Shown: positions 1 through 6,703 of the stretch, piece by piece | How positions within the stretch are numbered: position 1 is the first letter of the stretch | Layout of the letters: every line of letters begins with the position of its first letter | Assembly (NCBI GenBank): GCA_015206805.1 | Contig: JADEZP010000016.1 | Span: forward strand, 1 to 35,956 | DNA length: 35,956 bases | From: Quinella sp. 1Q7 | Lineage (GTDB): Bacteria; Bacillota; Negativicutes; Selenomonadales; Selenomonadaceae | Reading direction: 5' to 3' | Notes under the pieces: model-generated | What the model was told of the DNA's origin: nothing | The model's input: only the letters and a program-made list of their open reading frames with translations | The model's database searches: none | Made by a program: the position numbers and the translations under genes

Positions 1-248
1 TTGACGGGGTGTTCGAGGATTTTGTCCCACAAGCCGTTAAGGCGAGCACGACGATAAAAGCTGTACACGGTAAAGACCGGTGGAAAATCATGGGGCAAAT
101 TACGCCACTGGCAACCCGTTTTCACCAGATACAAGACCGCATTGACCAATTCTCTCTTTTCCCATTTGTACTTACGCATATTGGAGAACAAGGGCGCGAT
201 AACTTCCCATTGCTCATTGGTTAAATCTGTTTCGTATTTCTGTCTCAT
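1..248 (-). CDS. IS5-family transposase, N-terminal part (runs off window)
   Basis: Reading the minus strand from the ATG at 246-248 gives an uninterrupted 82-residue frame to the window edge. It begins [20 protein letters not shown] and continues with [25 protein letters not shown] and [14 protein letters not shown]. These are the hallmarks of the N-terminal helical domain of IS5-group (IS402/IS1031-like, DUF4096) DDE transposases. The catalytic DDE residues would lie outside the window. The element's end must fall between the start codon and about 285, because a broken nuclease gene begins there on the other strand. I could not fix the terminal inverted repeat or target duplication from one end. 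Family call is confident; subgroup is not. Confidence 0.85.
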   Translation of the reverse strand, partial: MRQKYETDLTNEQWEVIAPLFSNMRKYKWEKRELVNAVLYLVKTGCQWRNLPHDFPPVFTVYSFYRRARLNGLWDKILEHPV

Positions 249-276
249 AATGTACCTACTATATCACTTTTTTGAT

Positions 277-942
277 GTGAACACACGTTCTAAAGTTCCG
301 AACGGTTACAACCTTGCCGACGGCGGTGAAGGGGCATCGGGCTGGACACATACGTCCGAAGCACGGAGCAAAATGTCGGCGGCGCAACTCGGAAATAAAA
401 AATGCTTAGGTCACCATCACTCAGCCGAAACGCGAAAAAAAATTGCTGCGTCACATGAAGGACAATGCAGACCGAACGAACTTTGTGCGAAACTTTCTGT
501 GGCAAGGCGTGGCGACACACCCTATGGAAATTTATCAGACGCAATAACAGCTCGCAAACTTTCGTACACTACGCTCGCAAGGCTTATGGGATTAGCTGTT
601 ATGACCGTTTCCAACAAAATGCGAGGGGCATGCCGTTTCACGGCGAAAGACGTTGCCAAGCTCGTTGCAATTTTCGACTTGCCCGCAGAATATCTGATGG
701 AACGCGACGACGGTTTACCGATTATGCTGTCGAAACGCGGCGAAACTTCCTACAAAAATTTATCGGACGAAATGGAAAAACGGCAACTTTCGTACAAAGA
801 GCTGGCGAAGCTCATAGATTTGTCGAGTGGATCCGTTTCTTTCAAAATGTGCGGCAAGATTAATTTCACGGCGAGAGACATAGCCAAACTCGTCGAAATC
901 TTTGACTTGCCCGCAGAATATCTGATGATGCGCGACAATTAA
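277..942 (+). pseudogene. 5'-truncated GIY-YIG/NUMOD3 nuclease with two tandem HTH domains
   Basis: The open frame starts inside the IS element, but recognisable homology starts near 277. VPNGYNLADGGEG matches the end of a GIY-YIG catalytic domain, as in APNGYNCTTGGG of the intact gene at 33726-34604. Two NUMOD3-like motifs follow (SEARSKMSAAQLG, SAETRKKIAASHEG). Then come two 76-residue-period units at 511-738 and 739-939, each an XRE/Cro-like helix-turn-helix (LSYTTLARLMGL and LSYKELAKLIDL, each ending FDLPAEYLM). The catalytic GIY, YIG and Arg motifs are missing, so the product cannot be an active nuclease. The likely cause is insertion of the adjacent IS5-type element. An in-frame internal ATG near 373 could still allow a DNA-binding fragment. 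The gene ends 5 bp before the convergent symporter stop. Confidence 0.75.
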
Positions 943-947
943 TCGAA

Positions 948-2396
948 TCATTTCTTGTCGTCGACGCCCCATGCGTGAATTCCGTCTTTTTTAGGAATTA
1001 TGTTCGGGTCAAAGACGGGCTCGTCAATGCCGCGTTTCTTTTGAGCAACGTAATCGTCAAGCGCAATCACCGAATACTTGTACAGGCGGGCAATGCCGTA
1101 GAGGTTCGTTATGCACAGGAAGCCCATGAACAAATCGGCGCAATCCCAAACAAGACCGAGTTCCGCGAAACTTCCGACAAGCACCATGCCGATAACGCCG
1201 ACGCGGAAAATATTCATGGCGTTGCGGGCAATGACGCTGGGCAAGACGCCCGACTCGTCGCCCAGCAAAAAAGGTATGTTAATCTCCGAATAGAACACGT
1301 TGCCGACAATCGAACTGAACGCGAACAGGAAAACAATCACCGCAAGGACGTGCGGCGCGTAGTAGCCGAAGACGCTGGCCAAAGACGTTTGCACGAGCGC
1401 GACGCCCGTAAGTTCGCCGCCGACGGAATATTGCCCCGTGAGCAGGACGCAAAACGCCGTCGCCGAGCAAACAATAAGGGTATCAAAGACAACTCCGAGT
1501 GCCTGCACGAGACCTTGACGGACGGGGTGTTTGCCGCCCGCAGTCGCCGCAGCATTCGGGACGGAACCTTCGCCCGCCTCATTGGAGAACAATCCGCGAC
1601 GCACGCCCGTCATGAAAACCGTCGCAAAGCCGCCGCCGACTGCCGCTTGCGGACTGAAGGCGTCGTGGATTATCAGCGCGAACATTGCGGGAACTTGATC
1701 GATATGCATGATGACGATTATCAGCGCACTCAAAAGGTACAGCCCCGCCATTGACGGCACGAGCATTTCCGTGAACTTTGCTATGCGCGTGATGCCGCCG
1801 AAGATAACCATAGCTGTCAATATCGACACGACAAGTGCCGTTATCGCGTGATCGATGCCGAAGGCAGTTTCGACCGCGCCGACAATAGTGTTTGACTGTA
1901 CCGAACAGTAGATCCAAGCAAACGTTACAGAAATCAAAATCGCGAACCATTTAGCCAAGCCCGGCATGTGCAGGGCGTTTTTCAAAAAATATGCGGGTCC
2001 GCCGTGAAAAGCTCCGTCGCCTTTGGGCAGCTTGTAAATTTGCGCAAGGGTGCTCTCGACAAAACCCGTCGCGCAGCCGATGAAGGCGATAACCCACATC
2101 CAAAAGACCGCGCCGGGTCCGCCGGTGACAATGGCAATGGCGACGCCCGCAATGTTGCCGACGCCCACGCGCGACGCCGTCGAAACGCAAAACGCTTGAA
2201 ACGCGCTGATCTCCTTGCCGACGGTTTTCGCGCCCGCACTGCCGATAATCAGCCGAAACATTTCGCCGAGCATTCGCAGCTGAACAAACTTCGTCCGCAA
2301 CGTGTAAACAACGCCCGAACCGATAAGCGCGACGATGATGACATACGTCCACAAGACCGAGTTGATGTCGTTAATCACGCCGTGCAATGCTTCCAT
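948..2396 (-). CDS. Sodium:alanine/glycine symporter (AGCS family)
   Basis: A 482-residue polytopic membrane protein of the AGCS (AlsT/DagA) family, which imports small neutral amino acids with Na+ (or H+). Family motifs include STASRVGVGNIAGVAIAI near residue 90, GGPGAVFWMWVIAFIG, GGPAYFLKNAL, GLFSNEAGEGSVPNAAATA, and a hydrophobic pattern of about ten helices ending in a short charged tail (GVDDKK). The start at 2396 (MEALHG) is chosen over an upstream in-frame GTG because GGGAGGTAA lies just before it. Length is normal for the family. The gene is monocistronic: it has its own promoter, and its stop converges on the nuclease pseudogene. Substrate choice between alanine, glycine and related amino acids cannot be told from sequence. 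Confidence 0.93.
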   Translation of the reverse strand: MEALHGVINDINSVLWTYVIIVALIGSGVVYTLRTKFVQLRMLGEMFRLIIGSAGAKTVGKEISAFQAFCVSTASRVGVGNIAGVAIAIVTGGPGAVFWMWVIAFIGCATGFVESTLAQIYKLPKGDGAFHGGPAYFLKNALHMPGLAKWFAILISVTFAWIYCSVQSNTIVGAVETAFGIDHAITALVVSILTAMVIFGGITRIAKFTEMLVPSMAGLYLLSALIIVIMHIDQVPAMFALIIHDAFSPQAAVGGGFATVFMTGVRRGLFSNEAGEGSVPNAAATAGGKHPVRQGLVQALGVVFDTLIVCSATAFCVLLTGQYSVGGELTGVALVQTSLASVFGYYAPHVLAVIVFLFAFSSIVGNVFYSEINIPFLLGDESGVLPSVIARNAMNIFRVGVIGMVLVGSFAELGLVWDCADLFMGFLCITNLYGIARLYKYSVIALDDYVAQKKRGIDEPVFDPNIIPKKDGIHAWGVDDKK

Positions 2397-2427
2397 AAAA
2401 TTACCTCCCAAAAAAATTAATACGCGA

Positions 2428-2455
2428 ATTATAACACAGCATTCATTGCGCACAA
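2428..2455 (-). promoter_or_regulatory. Sigma70-type promoter of the AGCS symporter
   Basis: On the minus strand, TTGTGC (2450-2455) is followed after 16 bp by a perfect TATAAT (2428-2433), about 30 bp ahead of the symporter start codon. Confidence 0.6.
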
Positions 2456-2503
2456 AGCCGAAATTTTTTCCTGCGCGGGCAAAAATTCTTCAAGCTTCTT
2501 TCA

Positions 2504-2532
2504 TTGACGCGACAAGCCAACTGGTTTAATAT
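2504..2532 (+). promoter_or_regulatory. Sigma70-type promoter of yggS
   Basis: TTGACG (2504-2509), a 17-bp spacer and TAATAT (2527-2532). The predicted start of transcription falls at about 2539, a few bases before the heptamer repeat array. Confidence 0.65.
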
Positions 2533-2544
2533 ATGCGCAGAATT

Positions 2545-2600
2545 CAGGTGTCAGGTGTCAGGGGTCAGGGGTCAGGGGTCAGGTATCAGCTTTCAGAGGT
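2545..2600 (+). repeat. Heptamer tandem repeat array in the yggS leader
   Basis: Eight consecutive 7-bp units fill this stretch exactly: CAGGTGT twice, CAGGGGT three times, then the diverged CAGGTAT, CAGCTTT and CAGAGGT. The last unit carries the AGAGG that serves as the ribosome-binding site for yggS. A related array lies at 29012-29097 ahead of mutA, and a two-unit fragment at 4070-4083 ahead of ylmH. Confidence 0.85.
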
Positions 2601-2609
2601 AACGAGATT

Positions 2610-3287
2610 TTGAGCGTGGCAGAAAATTTTCGGGCGGTGCTCGCGCAGATTGAATCGGCACGTCAAAAGCGCACGGTCGCCCGCGACGAATCGATAAAGT
2701 TAATCGCGGTAACGAAGACTCACGGCGTCGAACTCATGCGCCGGGCGATTGACGCGGGTGCAACCGACATCGGCGAAAATCGCGTGCAGGAGGCGGCTGA
2801 AAAATTTCCCGTCCTTGAGCGCACCGTCACCCGCCACTTAATCGGTCACCTGCAGACCAACAAAGTCAAACCCGCCGTAAAACTTTTCGACGTGATTCAA
2901 TCTGTCGACAGCGTTCATTTGGCGACGGCACTCGATAAAGCCGCGACGTCCGCCGACAAAATTCAGGACGTGTTGATTCAAGTCAACCTTGCCCGCGAAG
3001 TCCAAAAGTCCGGTGTCGCGCTTGAGGATTTGTCGGAGCTTGTGAACTTCGTCGACGCGGCGGGAAGTCTTCGACTGCGCGGGCTGATGATGATTGCGCC
3101 ACTCGTCGCTGACGCGGAGGAATGTCGTCCGCTGTTCCGCCGTATGCGCGAAATTTTCGACGAGCTGAAAACTGCGCGTGCGGACTTCAACCTGCTAAGC
3201 ATGGGCATGACGCACGATTTTGCCGTCGCCGTCGAAGAGGGCGCAAACGTCGTTCGCGTCGGCACGGCAATTTTCGGACAACGCTAA
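2610..3287 (+). CDS. yggS: YggS/PROSC family PLP-binding protein
   Basis: A 225-residue single-domain pyridoxal-phosphate protein (YggS/YlmE/PROSC family), a cytosolic PLP-homeostasis factor with the alanine-racemase N-terminal barrel fold. Motifs visible are LIAVTKTHG with the PLP lysine at K36, GENRVQEA, HLIGHLQTNKVK, RGLMMIAP, the SMGM stretch and the phosphate-binding end VRVGTAIFGQR. The start is a TTG at 2610, preceded by AGAGGTAACGAGAT; no ATG gives the conserved N-terminus. In Firmicutes this gene (ylmE) commonly precedes sepF, as here, although a 246-bp gap with a hairpin repeat element separates them. Length and motifs are typical. No enzymatic reaction is known for the family. Confidence 0.95.
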   Translation: MSVAENFRAVLAQIESARQKRTVARDESIKLIAVTKTHGVELMRRAIDAGATDIGENRVQEAAEKFPVLERTVTRHLIGHLQTNKVKPAVKLFDVIQSVDSVHLATALDKAATSADKIQDVLIQVNLAREVQKSGVALEDLSELVNFVDAAGSLRLRGLMMIAPLVADAEECRPLFRRMREIFDELKTARADFNLLSMGMTHDFAVAVEEGANVVRVGTAIFGQR

Positions 3288-3293
3288 CCCGCC

Positions 3294-3485
3294 GCGAAAT
3301 ATGGACCGCGCATGGACGCGCGGTCCCGCCCGCAACATAAACAGGATGTTTATATTGCGGGCACGATTAGTTGCGGGTAGCTGTAACGTTGCGGTCATGA
3401 GTAGTATCCGCCCCGCGCGTAGCGGCGGTTTTCTTTGCTACTTTCTTTCGCCGCCGAAAGAAAGTAGATCCTAAGGCGAAAGACT
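3294..3485 (+). repeat. Dispersed hairpin-rich repeat element, copy 1 (upstream of sepF)
   Basis: The yggS-sepF gap holds three strong inverted repeats: 3304-3325 (8-bp stem GACCGCGC), 3328-3362 (15-position arms, one mismatch) and 3438-3467 (perfect 13-bp stem, CTACTTTCTTTCG, loop CCGC). The parts CCCCGCGCGTAGCGGCG, TTCTTTGCT and AAAGAAAGTAGATCCTAA recur, diverged, in the opposite orientation at 12701-12806 upstream of prfC. None of the hairpins is followed by a U-run, so they do not look like terminators. No convincing sepF promoter was found; TTGACA at about 3498 lacks a -10 partner. Confidence 0.7.
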
Positions 3486-3533
3486 CTACCCACGAGTTTG
3501 ACATAAATTTTTTCGCGAGAGGAGTTTTGATTA

Positions 3534-4064
3534 ATGGAAATCATTGACAGGTTCAGCCGAACGCTCGGACTGTCGGAACAAGGCGAGGGCAAATCCGTCG
3601 ACGCGGCGGACAAACAAGTTGAGCCGCAAGCCGCACCGTCACAGCCCGAACCGGAGGTGCCGCCAATTCAACCACCGCCCGCAAGTATGGCGGAACACAA
3701 AGTTATAGATTTCAATACGGCGGCGAGGGATAGTTTAATGAACAGCAATAACAATACTGCCAAACCATTGGCGAAATCAAAAATAACGACGGTCAGACCG
3801 AAAAATTTCGACGACGACGCAAAAGTTATCGCCGACTGCCTGCGCGACGATGTTCCGGTCATAATCAACCTTGAGGACACCAGTCCCGAACACGCACGCA
3901 GAATTATCGACTTCGCGTTGGGCACGACTTACGCCATTGACGGCGAAGTTCAGCAGGTCAGCGAATATGTTTTCGTCTGCACGCCCAAAACCGTCACCGT
4001 CACATTCAACCGCGAGGAACAGAAGCCCGAACGCGATTTTTCGTGGCTCACGCGCAAGATATAA
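3534..4064 (+). CDS. sepF: Cell division protein SepF
   Basis: A 176-residue SepF homologue, the cytoplasmic protein that links FtsZ to the membrane and polymerises into rings in Gram-positive bacteria and their diderm relatives. The N-terminus (MEIIDRFSRTLGL) can form the membrane-targeting amphipathic helix. A proline-rich linker (about residues 25-50) precedes the conserved core at about residues 85-165, with TTVRPKNFDDDAKVIADCL, VIINLEDT, RRIIDFALGTTYAIDGEV and YVFVCTPKTV. The SD is AGAGGAG, 10 bp ahead of the ATG. Position between yggS and ylmH matches the Firmicute division cluster. Nothing is unusual in the protein. Confidence 0.95.
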   Translation: MEIIDRFSRTLGLSEQGEGKSVDAADKQVEPQAAPSQPEPEVPPIQPPPASMAEHKVIDFNTAARDSLMNSNNNTAKPLAKSKITTVRPKNFDDDAKVIADCLRDDVPVIINLEDTSPEHARRIIDFALGTTYAIDGEVQQVSEYVFVCTPKTVTVTFNREEQKPERDFSWLTRKI

Positions 4065-4089
4065 GCTGTCAACTTTCAGGGGTCACAAT

Positions 4090-4878
4090 ATGCAGGAAGC
4101 AAGAGACAAAATTATTCGTTACTACAAAGGCACCGAAGGCGAATCCGCCGCCGTCAAGCTCGTCGACTTCGCCGCGCAGGCAATCAAAAATCGCAAGTGC
4201 AAACTCACGGACTTTTTGTCGCCGTTTGAACAGGAAATGGCGGGCGTCATTGCAAACAGCCTCGGCGAACTCAACGTCGACTTTTACGGCGGCTATCGCG
4301 GGGCTGAACGTCAACGCGCCGCTTTTTGCCACACGGAATTTCAGGGCACGCCGAATTTTGAAATTGCCGTCATCAAGGCGGAATGGAACGGCGAATTCGC
4401 CCGACTCGGTCACCGCGACGTGCTTGGCTCAATTCTAAGTCTCGGCGTCGACCGCGAACATATCGGCGACATAATCGCCACGAAAGACTTTGCGCGCCTG
4501 CTCGTCGATAAAAGAATGTGCGACTACTTCACGGCGAACTTGACGCAAATCGGCGGCACCACCGTCAAAACGTCCGTCGACGAACTCGAAAACATCACGC
4601 CGAAAGATGAGCGCACCAAGGAAATTCGGGCGACTGTCGCGTCGTTGCGCATCGATTCGATAGCGGCGGCAGGCTTCGGTATGTCGCGTTCAAAAGCCGT
4701 TCAAGAAATCGGCGCGGAAAAAATCAAACTCAATTGGCAGACGGTTAAGAACGCGTCGCAGGCGATTAAAGCCGGTGACGTTTTGAGCATGCGCGGGCGC
4801 GGACGTTTGGAGGTCGCCGAAATTCGCGGGCTGACTAAAAAAGGTCGCGTCGGCGTACTGCTCAAAAGATTTTTCTAG
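4090..4878 (+). CDS. ylmH: YlmH-type S4-domain RNA-binding protein
   Basis: A 262-residue YlmH family protein. The ATG at 4090 is chosen because it follows AGGGGT and begins the conserved N-terminal region (MQEARDKIIRYYKG); the upstream in-frame extension overlaps sepF and is not conserved-looking. The central part has GGYRGAERQRAAF, IKAEWNGEFARLGHRDVLGSI and HIGDI, which are typical of YlmH. The C-terminal S4 domain starts near residue 195 (SIAAAGFGMSRSKAVQEI) and includes VKNASQAIKAGDVLSMRGRGR. S4 proteins of this family bind rRNA and have been linked to ribosome rescue and to division in Firmicutes. It lies 25 bp after sepF, probably cotranscribed. Confidence 0.93.
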   Translation: MQEARDKIIRYYKGTEGESAAVKLVDFAAQAIKNRKCKLTDFLSPFEQEMAGVIANSLGELNVDFYGGYRGAERQRAAFCHTEFQGTPNFEIAVIKAEWNGEFARLGHRDVLGSILSLGVDREHIGDIIATKDFARLLVDKRMCDYFTANLTQIGGTTVKTSVDELENITPKDERTKEIRATVASLRIDSIAAAGFGMSRSKAVQEIGAEKIKLNWQTVKNASQAIKAGDVLSMRGRGRLEVAEIRGLTKKGRVGVLLKRFF

Positions 4879-4895
4879 ACGGGAGGTCGACGACT

Positions 4896-5438
4896 TTGGC
4901 AATGACTGACGAAGAACTTAGCACTTGCCGCAAAATCATTCACGGGCACGCAGTCGCGGCGGCGACAGGAAATTTGGTGCCTGTACCGGGCGTCGGACTT
5001 GCGACGGACACCGTCACAATGACGACAATGGCAATGGCGTTGGCGTCGGCACTCGGCGGCTCGATAACCGAATCCGTCGCGAAGACAATGGCAATCAACG
5101 CGGTTATCGCGGCGATTAAACGTCAACCTGTCCGAATCATCGCCAAGGAAGTTTCAAAAATTGTTCCCGTCGTCGGACAACTGGTCGCGCCGTCAATCAG
5201 CGTGGCAATGTTGGAGTCGGCGGGCTGGCTCCTTGCCAATGAACTTGTTGCCGAACGCGATAAAGCCCTCTCGGCGGACGCGAATTCAGAACACGTCTTC
5301 ATACACGACAGACCGTTTATCACGCACGAGGAGGCGTTGGCGGCGGCGAAAAATCCCAAGCCCGATTCGGACGCTCAACCTTCCGACGGCGGGCACAACT
5401 TCAAATACGACCGCCCGTTTGTCACGCATGACGATTGA
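4896..5438 (+). CDS. DUF697-like membrane-associated protein in the division cluster
   Basis: A 180-residue protein without a confident family assignment. The TTG at 4896 sits 9 bp after GGGAGG and is preferred to the ATG at 4902. Residues about 20-110 are rich in Ala, Gly and Val, with a GNLVPVPGVGLATD turn followed by long hydrophobic helices and a second VPVVGQLVAPS turn. That P-P-G-x-x-x-D helical-hairpin pattern resembles DUF697 modules, often found with GTPases, but no GTPase domain is present. The C-terminal tail repeats one motif twice: HDRPFITHEE at about residue 140 and YDRPFVTHDD at the end, separated by a polar linker. The gene is inserted between ylmH and divIVA, which are normally adjacent, with short gaps, so it is probably coexpressed with division genes. 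Function unknown. Confidence 0.75.
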   Translation: MAMTDEELSTCRKIIHGHAVAAATGNLVPVPGVGLATDTVTMTTMAMALASALGGSITESVAKTMAINAVIAAIKRQPVRIIAKEVSKIVPVVGQLVAPSISVAMLESAGWLLANELVAERDKALSADANSEHVFIHDRPFITHEEALAAAKNPKPDSDAQPSDGGHNFKYDRPFVTHDD

Positions 5439-5456
5439 TTTTTGGAGGTGATGTAT

Positions 5457-6173
5457 TTGCTTACACCTATGGAAATTCACGACCACCAGTTCAAGAAAAG
5501 TTTTCGCGGCTACAACGAAAACGAGGTTGACGACTTCCTTGACAAGATCGTTGAGGATTTTGAGAAGCTCCTTCGCGAAAATGAGCGACTGCAAAGTCAG
5601 CTCAATTCCGGCGAACGGGAACTCGACCACTACCGCAAAATTGAAAAGACGCTCAACGATACGCTTATGGTTGCACAGCGCACGGCGGACGAAGTTATCA
5701 CTGCCGCAAAGAAAAATGCCGACGAACTCAAAGAAAACGCCGCCCGTGAGTGTCAGACCATACGCGAACAGGCACGCTTTGAGGCGCGACAACAGATTGA
5801 CAACGCGACGACTAAGCGCGACGCAATCTTGGCGGAATACGATAAATTCGTTCGCGAAAAGCAAGCCTTCCTCATGAAGTTGCGCACGATTCTCGAATCC
5901 GAATTGACGATAACCGTTCAAATGCTCGACGACGTTCCGAAGGTCGACGAAGCCGTCAAAAACATTTTGCCCGCCGAAGAGCCGACTCCGCCGACTCCGC
6001 CCGCGCAGGAAACTCCGCCCGAACCCGTCGAAGAGCCGCCCGTAACCGTTGCACCCGTTGAGCCCGCGCCCGCCGTTGACGACAGCAATATCGTCGACAT
6101 GGTATCAAAGCCCGTCACCGACGCGACAAAAACTTATAAGCCCGTCAAAATCGACAAGGAGTCTTCAACGTGA
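5457..6173 (+). CDS. divIVA: Cell division/polarity protein DivIVA
   Basis: A 238-residue DivIVA homologue, a coiled-coil protein that binds curved membrane at septa and poles. The start is the TTG at 5457: GGAGGTG ends 6 bp upstream, and the resulting N-terminus MLTPMEIHDHQFKKSFRGYN matches the family's lipid-binding domain (F and R of KKSFRG, then ENEVDDFLDKIVEDF). Starting further upstream would place codons inside the SD. A long coiled coil (about residues 25-160) follows, then a proline/glutamate-rich tail (EEPTPPTPPAQETPPEP) of about 50 residues that is longer than in B. subtilis and could be a protein-interaction arm. It overlaps lspA by 4 bp (GTGA), so the two are translationally coupled. 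Confidence 0.93.
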   Translation: MLTPMEIHDHQFKKSFRGYNENEVDDFLDKIVEDFEKLLRENERLQSQLNSGERELDHYRKIEKTLNDTLMVAQRTADEVITAAKKNADELKENAARECQTIREQARFEARQQIDNATTKRDAILAEYDKFVREKQAFLMKLRTILESELTITVQMLDDVPKVDEAVKNILPAEEPTPPTPPAQETPPEPVEEPPVTVAPVEPAPAVDDSNIVDMVSKPVTDATKTYKPVKIDKESST

Positions 6174-6703
6174 AATTTCTCGCGGACTGCCTCAAAAAAA
6201 TTCTGCTGGCAATCGAACTCGCATTCGTAATAGCAATCATTCACCGGGACAAAGTTTTTTTCGTCGGCATCGTCGCGCTCGACCAATTCACAAAAGCGTT
6301 GGTCATGAAATCGATGGTGCCGGGTCAGACAATCCCGATTTTGCAGGACGTTTTCCATTTGACATACGTGCTCAATCCGGGCGCGGCATTCGGAATTTTG
6401 TCGAACCAGAGAATTTTTTTGTTGGTGACGGGCGCGGCACTAATCGCGGCGACGGCGTACTTTTACCCGCTGCTGAAAAAGTCGGACATCTTTTTACAGG
6501 TCGGCGCAACGGCAATTTTGAGCGGCGCGGTCGCAAACCTAATCGACAGGGTGCAAACGGGTTGCGTCGTGGACTTCTTCGACTTTCGGATTTGGCCCGT
6601 GTTCAACGTGGCGGACATTGCAATCGTCGTCGGCATGGGCTTCATGATTTACGCGATACTGTTCCGATTGGACGCGCCGAAACTTGACGAGGCTAAACGA
6701 TGA
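6170..6703 (+). CDS. lspA: Lipoprotein signal peptidase (signal peptidase II)
   Basis: A 177-residue aspartyl protease of the inner membrane that removes signal peptides from prolipoproteins. Conserved blocks are ALDQFTKALV, YVLNPGAAFGIL, GAVANLIDRVQTG, then CVVDFF and FNVADIAIVVG, which give the catalytic aspartates D135 and D149. Four transmembrane helices fit the family. The GTG start overlaps the divIVA stop (GTGA), with AAGGAG upstream. The N-terminus is about 20 residues longer than usual: an extra hydrophobic stretch (ILLAIELAFVIAII) precedes the first normal helix, which starts near FFVGIVALDQ. No better internal start with an SD was seen. The stop overlaps rluD by 4 bp (ATGA). Confidence 0.93.
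   Translation: MKFLADCLKKILLAIELAFVIAIIHRDKVFFVGIVALDQFTKALVMKSMVPGQTIPILQDVFHLTYVLNPGAAFGILSNQRIFLLVTGAALIAATAYFYPLLKKSDIFLQVGATAILSGAVANLIDRVQTGCVVDFFDFRIWPVFNVADIAIVVGMGFMIYAILFRLDAPKLDEAKR

Noticed and set aside
2545-2600. CRISPR-like array
   Set aside because: Units are 7 bp with no spacers and no cas genes are in the window.
3438-3467. Terminator for yggS
   Set aside because: The 13-bp stem is strong but followed by ATCCTAAGG and not by a T-run; its core recurs elsewhere as a dispersed element.
3498-3533. sepF promoter at TTGACA near 3498
   Set aside because: No acceptable -10 hexamer lies at 16-18 bp before the SD and start codon.
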